A stretch of DNA of 14,830 nt from an uncultured Solobacterium sp. (lineage in GTDB: Bacteria > Bacillota_I > Bacilli_A > Erysipelotrichales > Erysipelotrichaceae). The translations under genes and the position numbers were made by a program. The stretch is taken from assembly GCA_937910655.1 (NCBI GenBank), contig CALEMV010000037.1, forward strand, positions 1 through 14,830, in the 5' to 3' direction. Shown piece by piece: positions 10,688 to 14,830 of the stretch (positions within the stretch are counted from its first letter, which is position 1; each line of letters begins with the position of its first letter). A model generated the notes under the pieces. It was not told the DNA's origin. It saw only the letters and a program-made list of their open reading frames with translations, and searched no databases.

Positions 10688-12079
10688 GTGGAGAATACTA
10701 ATTTGAATTGGTTAGTATTCTCTTTTTTATTGTTTTTGATTTTTAAATATCAGATTTTAGCGGTCAGTTATTTTAATATTATCTTGGCAGTGGTTTTAGT
10801 GCTCGTAGCTTTATTATCCCTCTTGTTGATAGTCAAGCGCAAAGCCAAAATTTTTACCTTGATAGTGCTATTGCTATCGGTCTTATTTAGCTCTCTAGCT
10901 TTGGTAGCTGTAAATCGCTTTATCGGTATTGCCAATCAATTTAATGCAACGTCAAATTATTCAAGCTACACTATGAGTGTGGCGGTGCTAGCAGACAGTG
11001 AAATCAATAATGTTTCTCAGCTTTCCAGTGTAACTGCTCCAACTGGAACAGATGCTGAGAATATTCAAAAATTGATAGATGACATTAAAGCAACTCAAAG
11101 TAAGGAATTGACAGTTGAGGAAGCTTCTTCTTACCTGGCATCCTATAAGAGTTTGATAAATGGAGAAACCAAAGCGATTGTCTTGAATGGCGTTTTTGAA
11201 AATCTAATTGAACAGGAATATCCTGACCATGCTAAAAAGATTAAGAAAATCTATACTAAGGATTTGACAAAGAAAGTGGAAGCGCCTAAGGTTGCTACAG
11301 GAAATTCCTTCAATGTTTATGTCAGCGGGATTGATACCTATGGTCCTATCAGTTCTGTTTCGCGTTCAGATGTCAATATCATCATGACAGTGAATCAGGA
11401 TACCAAGAAGATTCTCTTGACGACAACTCCTCGGGATGCCTATGTCCCTATTGCGGATGGAGGTAATAACCAAAACGATAAGTTGACGCATGCGGGTATC
11501 TATGGCGTAGATGCTTCTATCCATACCTTAGAGAATCTTTATGGTATTGACTTGAACTACTATGCTCGACTTAATTTCACCTCTTTCTTAAAGTTGATTG
11601 ACCTAGTCGGAGGCGTTGATGTCTATAACGACCAAGAATTCACATCGCTCCATGGGCAATACCATTTCCCAGTCGGAAATGTTCATTTGGATTCTGAGCA
11701 AGCTTTGGGATTTGTTCGTGAACGCTATTCGCTTGCTAATGGTGACGGTGATCGTGGCCGCAACCAACAAAAAGTCATTGCGGCCATTATCCAGAAATTA
11801 ACTTCGACAGAATCCTTGAAAAACTATGACAGTATCATTCAAGGTTTGCAGGATTCGATCCAGACCAATATGCCACCAGAAACAATGGTTAGCCTTGTAA
11901 ATACTCAATTAGCAAGCGGTGGAAAATATACCGTTACCAATCAAGATTTGAAAGGGACTGGACGTATGGGGCTTCCGTCTTACGCTATGCCAGATAGCAA
12001 TCTTTACATGTTAGAAATTGATCCAACGAGCTTGGAGACTGTTAAGGCGGCCATTAAAGATACCATGGAAGGAAAATAA
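10688..12079 (+). CDS. cpsA: Capsule attachment/regulation protein CpsA (Wzg), LytR-CpsA-Psr family, native 5' end missing
   Basis: LCP-family membrane protein thought to transfer capsular polysaccharide from its lipid carrier to peptidoglycan. The open frame starts at GTG 10688, but its first 12 codons ([12 protein letters not shown]) only translate the clpB terminator; true homology begins at 10723. From memory, pneumococcal Cps2A is 481 residues with key Arg at 267, 362 and 364; here they are Arg249 (TTPRDAYVP), Arg344 and Arg346 (FVRERYS), a constant offset of 18. So about 30 native residues, including the cytoplasmic tail and part of the first membrane helix, are replaced by 12 foreign ones. 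Two further membrane helices (about 27-48 and 54-75), the accessory domain ([20 protein letters not shown]...) and the LCP domain are intact. There is no Shine-Dalgarno before the GTG and no cps promoter. Confidence 0.85.
   Translation: MENTNLNWLVFSFLLFLIFKYQILAVSYFNIILAVVLVLVALLSLLLIVKRKAKIFTLIVLLLSVLFSSLALVAVNRFIGIANQFNATSNYSSYTMSVAVLADSEINNVSQLSSVTAPTGTDAENIQKLIDDIKATQSKELTVEEASSYLASYKSLINGETKAIVLNGVFENLIEQEYPDHAKKIKKIYTKDLTKKVEAPKVATGNSFNVYVSGIDTYGPISSVSRSDVNIIMTVNQDTKKILLTTTPRDAYVPIADGGNNQNDKLTHAGIYGVDASIHTLENLYGIDLNYYARLNFTSFLKLIDLVGGVDVYNDQEFTSLHGQYHFPVGNVHLDSEQALGFVRERYSLANGDGDRGRNQQKVIAAIIQKLTSTESLKNYDSIIQGLQDSIQTNMPPETMVSLVNTQLASGGKYTVTNQDLKGTGRMGLPSYAMPDSNLYMLEIDPTSLETVKAAIKDTMEGK
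10691..10728 (+). terminator. Intrinsic terminator of the heat-shock operon
   Basis: A perfect 11-bp stem, GAGAATACTAA (10691-10701) with TTAGTATTCTC (10712-10722), encloses a 10-base loop and is followed by six T (10723-10728). It begins 6 bases after the clpB stop. The T-run is exactly where streptococcal cps sequence begins, so part or all of the T-run may belong to either parent sequence. Confidence 0.9.
10720..10733. other. Junction between Erysipelotrichia-like and streptococcal DNA
   Basis: To the left, the clpB terminator stem ends at 10722. To the right, from 10723, the reading frame matches streptococcal CpsA (FLLFLIFKY) with no lost residue. The shared T-rich string at 10723-10731 (six T, then ATT or ATTG) is a plausible microhomology. 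No insertion sequence, target duplication, tRNA or integrase is visible. The shift in codon use occurs here. Either an assembly misjoin or illegitimate recombination made it; I favour the misjoin. Confidence 0.75.
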
Positions 12080-12080
12080 G

Positions 12081-12812
12081 ATGATTGACATTCATTCGCA
12101 TATTGTTTTCGATGTTGACGATGGGCCTAAAAATCGAGCTGATAGCAAGGCTCTTCTTGAGGAAGCCTATGCACAAGGTGTTCGAACCATTGTTTCGACC
12201 TCTCATCGTCGAAAAGGGATGTTTGAAACACCAGAAGATAAAATTGCAGCTAATTTTAGCGAAGTTAAACAGTTGGCTCAAGAAATTGCACCGGATTTGA
12301 ACATCGTGTACGGAGCTGAGATTTATTTTTCAAGTGACGTTATAGAAAAACTTGAACAAAACATCATCCCAAAACTCAATGGAAGTCGTTATGCTTTGAT
12401 CGAGTTTAGCATGAATACACCCTACAGAGATATTCATAGCGCCTTGACCAAAGTTCTCATGTTAGGGATTACACCTGTGGTTGCTCATATTGAGCGCTAC
12501 CACACATTGGAAAACGATGAGAAAAAAGTAAGAGAGCTCATTAATATGGGATGCTATATGCAGATTAATAGTTCGAGTGTATTAAAACCACGACTGTTTG
12601 GTGACAACTACAAGTTTATGAAAAAGCGTGCTAGATACTTCTTGGACAAGGACCTTGTACATGTAGTGGCTAGTGATATGCACAATTTGGATAATCGACC
12701 ACCATATATGAGAGAAGCTTATGAGCTCATTGCTAAAAAATACGGAGCAGAGAAAGCTCGTGAACTTTTTGAGACAAACCCATCAAACATTATAAATGAT
12801 CAACTTATTTAG
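12081..12812 (+). CDS. cpsB: Capsule tyrosine-protein phosphatase CpsB (Wzh), PHP family
   Basis: Manganese-dependent phosphotyrosine phosphatase that dephosphorylates the CpsD kinase, setting capsule output. It is 243 residues from the ATG at 12081; an upstream in-frame start inside cpsA is less likely because GGAAGG (12067-12072) lies 8 bases before this ATG. All PHP metal ligands expected from pneumococcal CpsB are present at the same numbers: His5 and His7 (DIHSH), Asp14, His42, Glu80, Glu108, His136, Asp199 and His201 (SDMH). It starts one base after the cpsA stop. It appears intact and strongly streptococcal. Confidence 0.95.
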   Translation: MIDIHSHIVFDVDDGPKNRADSKALLEEAYAQGVRTIVSTSHRRKGMFETPEDKIAANFSEVKQLAQEIAPDLNIVYGAEIYFSSDVIEKLEQNIIPKLNGSRYALIEFSMNTPYRDIHSALTKVLMLGITPVVAHIERYHTLENDEKKVRELINMGCYMQINSSSVLKPRLFGDNYKFMKKRARYFLDKDLVHVVASDMHNLDNRPPYMREAYELIAKKYGAEKARELFETNPSNIINDQLI

Positions 12813-12817
12813 GAGAA

Positions 12818-13513
12818 ATGATGAAAGAACAAGATAAATTTGAAATTGATGTATTTCAATTGGTAAAAGTGATTTGGAAACGAAAATTCCTCATCGTCTT
12901 AACTGCAATAATAGCAGGCCTAGTAGCTTTTGCTTATAGCTCGTTTGTGATCAAACCTCAGTACACCAGTACTACCCGCATCTACGTTGTCAATCGTAAC
13001 CAAGCAGATAAGCCTGGCTTGACCAACCAAGACTTGCAGGCTGGTGCTTACCTGGTAAAAGACTATCGTGAGATTATTCTCTCTCAAGATGTTCTTGACA
13101 AAGTAGTTAAGGATCAGAGTTTGACGATAGATGCGAGAACTCTTGGGAAAAAAGTTTCAGTAACAGTTCCAACAGAAACTCGTATTGTATCCATCTCAGT
13201 TCGAGATGGTAAACCTGAAGAAGCGAGTCGTATCGCCAATGCACTCAGAGAAGTAGCTGCTCAGAAAATCATTTCTGTAACAAGGGTATCGGATGTAACC
13301 ACACTTGAGGAAGCAAGACCAGCAACATCGCCATCTTCACCAAATATTCGTCGCAATACAATGATGGCCACTATAGCAGGTGTAGGATTCGTCACGGTTA
13401 TCGTGCTTTTAGTTGAATTGTTGGATGATCGAGTGAAGCGTCCAGAAGATATCGAAGAAGTGATGCACCTCTCGCTTTTAGGTGTTATTCCAAATCTTGA
13501 GAAATTAAAGTAA
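12818..13513 (+). CDS. cpsC: Capsule chain-length regulator CpsC (Wzd)
   Basis: Polysaccharide co-polymerase, the membrane adaptor that activates the CpsD tyrosine kinase and influences polymer length and export. It is 231 residues with the Wzz-type plan: a short cytoplasmic start with [15 protein letters not shown], a first membrane helix (about 25-45), an external domain with [40 protein letters not shown], then the Pro/Ser-rich [13 protein letters not shown] and a second membrane helix (about 183-203), and a cytoplasmic end [21 protein letters not shown] (12811-12816) is very close to the ATG at 12818; the adjacent ATG at 12821 gives better spacing, a one-residue difference. It follows cpsB by 5 bases. 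Confidence 0.94.
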   Translation: MMKEQDKFEIDVFQLVKVIWKRKFLIVLTAIIAGLVAFAYSSFVIKPQYTSTTRIYVVNRNQADKPGLTNQDLQAGAYLVKDYREIILSQDVLDKVVKDQSLTIDARTLGKKVSVTVPTETRIVSISVRDGKPEEASRIANALREVAAQKIISVTRVSDVTTLEEARPATSPSSPNIRRNTMMATIAGVGFVTVIVLLVELLDDRVKRPEDIEEVMHLSLLGVIPNLEKLK

Positions 13514-13523
13514 AGAGGGAAAT

Positions 13524-14216
13524 ATGGCAAAGTTAGAATTATCACAACAACGATTAAACTCTGTAAAAAAAGCTGAAGAGTATTATAATGCGCTACGTAC
13601 TAATATCCAATTGAGTGGGGATGGTCTCAAAGTGATTGCACTTTCTTCGGTTCGACCTGGAGAAGGGAAGTCTACCACTTCAACCAATATAGCTTGGGCT
13701 TTCGCGCGTGCAGGCTACAAGACGCTCCTTATTGATGCCGATATTCGTAATTCAGTCATGTCAGGTGTCTTTAAGTCTCGAGAAAAAATTACAGGTTTGA
13801 CAGACTACTTATCAGGAACCAAAGATCTATCTCATGGTTTGTGTGAAACAAACGTAGAAAACTTGTTTGTCATTCAATCAGGTGCTGTTTCACCAAACCC
13901 AACTGCCCTTCTTCAAAGTGACAAATTTGAAGCAATGATTGAGACCTTGCGTAAATACTTTGACTATATCATTGTAGATACAGCTCCTATCGGAGTTGTC
14001 ATTGATGCGGCCATTATCGTACAAAAATGTGATGCCTCTATCTTGGTGACTGAAGCTTCTGCAACAAAACGGAGAGAAGTTCAAAAAGCCAAAGATCAGT
14101 TAGAGCAAACAGGAACACCATTCTTAGGAGTTATTCTGAATAAATTTAATATTCAGCTTGAAAAATATGGTTCTTACGGATCATATGGGAACTACGGTTC
14201 CTACGGAAAGAAATAA
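13524..14216 (+). CDS. cpsD: Capsule tyrosine-protein kinase CpsD (Wze)
   Basis: Cytoplasmic BY-kinase that autophosphorylates on a C-terminal tyrosine cluster when joined to CpsC. It is 230 residues. Walker A is SVRPGEGKSTTS with the ATP lysine at Lys49, Walker A' is LLIDADIRNS, and Walker B is YIIVDTAPIG. The C terminus is a repeated Tyr-Gly-Ser/Asn tail with tyrosines at 215, 218, 221, 224 and 227, the phosphorylation cluster and CpsB substrate. AGAGGG (13514-13519) lies 4 bases before the ATG; the gap from cpsC is 10 bases. The tail has one more tyrosine than the four usually cited for pneumococcal CpsD (from memory). Confidence 0.95.
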   Translation: MAKLELSQQRLNSVKKAEEYYNALRTNIQLSGDGLKVIALSSVRPGEGKSTTSTNIAWAFARAGYKTLLIDADIRNSVMSGVFKSREKITGLTDYLSGTKDLSHGLCETNVENLFVIQSGAVSPNPTALLQSDKFEAMIETLRKYFDYIIVDTAPIGVVIDAAIIVQKCDASILVTEASATKRREVQKAKDQLEQTGTPFLGVILNKFNIQLEKYGSYGSYGNYGSYGKK

Positions 14217-14238
14217 GTAGGTAATAAGGGAGAAAAAA

Positions 14239-14830
14239 ATGGAAGGAAGGGGTTTCTACAACGTAACTCTAGCGTTTTTGCAGAGTATACTGGTCAGTAT
14301 ATTGGCTTATATACTAATCTCTGTATCTGAAACAGAAATTGTTGCAAAAACGGTTTTTGTTCTGTATTTTCTTCATTTTGCAGCCTTCTATATCAGTGGC
14401 TACGGAAAGGATTTTTTTAAACGCAGTCAATCCGTCGAATTGATAGAGATAGTAAAATACATCATCTTTTTTGCATTGCTGATTAGTTTTTCTAGTTTTT
14501 TCCTGAAAGACCAATTTGTTATTTCAAGGCGTGGTATGATTTACTTCCTATCTTTGTACGGAGTGTTTAATTATATCCTGAGTTTTGTTATCAAAAAATA
14601 TTGGGTCCATTTTAATCACAATTTAAAAGGGAGTCGTAAAATTATTTTGATTACTGCGACATCTCGAATTGAAAAGGTGATAGATCGCTTATTGAATGCA
14701 AATGACGTTTTTGGGAAACTTGTCGCTGTATGTGTACTAGATAAACCGGAATTTAAACATGATAAAGTAACGGTTATTCCTCGAGAATATCTCATTAATT
14801 ATGCAACCCATGAGGTAGTAGATGAAGTGT
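14239..14830 (+). CDS. cpsE: Initiating sugar-phosphate transferase CpsE (WchA-like), 3' end outside window
   Basis: N-terminal 197 residues of a polyisoprenyl-phosphate hexose-1-phosphate transferase; the pneumococcal homologue WchA puts glucose-1-phosphate on undecaprenyl phosphate as the first capsule sugar. The ATG at 14239 follows an AAGGGAG ribosome binding site (14227-14233) and lies 22 bases after cpsD. The visible part has about four membrane helices (residues ~8-28, 36-54, 72-90, 100-118) with SRRGMIYFLSLYG and IKKYWVHFN between or after them, then a nucleotide-binding-like domain ending in YATHEVVDEV, which matches my memory of WchA. The catalytic C-terminal domain lies beyond the window, so the sugar specificity (glucose rather than galactose) is inferred from the N-terminal resemblance alone. 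No stop occurs before the window end. Confidence 0.88.
   Translation, partial: MEGRGFYNVTLAFLQSILVSILAYILISVSETEIVAKTVFVLYFLHFAAFYISGYGKDFFKRSQSVELIEIVKYIIFFALLISFSSFFLKDQFVISRRGMIYFLSLYGVFNYILSFVIKKYWVHFNHNLKGSRKIILITATSRIEKVIDRLLNANDVFGKLVAVCVLDKPEFKHDKVTVIPREYLINYATHEVVDEV

Noticed and set aside
10600..10900. Insertion sequence, integrase or attachment site at the junction
   Set aside because: No inverted repeats other than the clpB terminator, no target duplication and no transposase remnant are visible.
10688..12079. A novel clpB-linked membrane protein or deliberate chaperone-capsule fusion system
   Set aside because: The body is ordinary streptococcal CpsA, the foreign N terminus is a terminator read as protein, and a join artefact explains it better.
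12018..12080. Upstream in-frame extension of cpsB into cpsA
   Set aside because: The conserved PHP start MIDIHSH and the metal-ligand numbering fit ATG 12081, which has its own ribosome binding site.

Overview
The window is low-GC Gram-positive (Firmicutes) DNA made of two unlike parts that meet at about position 10,723. The left part (1-10,722) has the gene order and sequence style of a small-genome Firmicute; I would guess the Erysipelotrichia (Solobacterium/Bulleidia-like), but no marker here settles the genus. The right part (10,723-14,830) is recognisably the start of a Streptococcus capsule locus of the mitis/pneumoniae type. Leucine codons shift from mostly TTA on the left to TTG/CTT on the right, and lysine shifts from mostly AAG (clearest in dnaK) toward AAA.

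Left part, first block (1-3,318): a tightly packed operon reads rightward. It holds the 3' part of a SEDS-family glycosyltransferase (FtsW type), rsmD (16S rRNA guanine methyltransferase), coaD (coenzyme A synthesis), a Gfo/Idh/MocA oxidoreductase and a 67-residue Sm-like small protein. The first four genes are joined by ATGA stop/start overlaps. An intrinsic terminator at 3,363-3,386 closes the block.

Left part, second block (3,395-10,728): a class I heat-shock operon, hrcA-grpE-dnaK-dnaJ-clpB. Two CIRCE operators flank and overlap one extended -10 promoter, so HrcA should repress its own operon. The products form a complete refolding and disaggregation set: DnaK, its cochaperones DnaJ and GrpE, and the ClpB disaggregase. 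There is a terminator-like hairpin between dnaK and dnaJ, a good internal ribosome binding site in clpB that would give a form without the N domain, and a strong terminator after clpB.

Right part (10,723-14,830): cpsA (wzg) without its native 5' end, then cpsB (wzh), cpsC (wzd), cpsD (wze) and the 5' part of the initiating sugar-phosphate transferase cpsE (wchA). CpsE would load the first sugar on undecaprenyl phosphate, CpsC/CpsD with the phosphatase CpsB control chain length and export, and CpsA attaches the polymer to peptidoglycan.

The main observation is the junction. Streptococcal homology begins exactly at the T-run of the clpB terminator, inside the first membrane segment of cpsA, without a promoter, ribosome binding site, insertion sequence or repeat. 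The simplest reading is a metagenome or mixed-culture assembly misjoin through a short T-rich microhomology. A real illegitimate recombination is possible but needs read-level proof. I see no convincing new system here.
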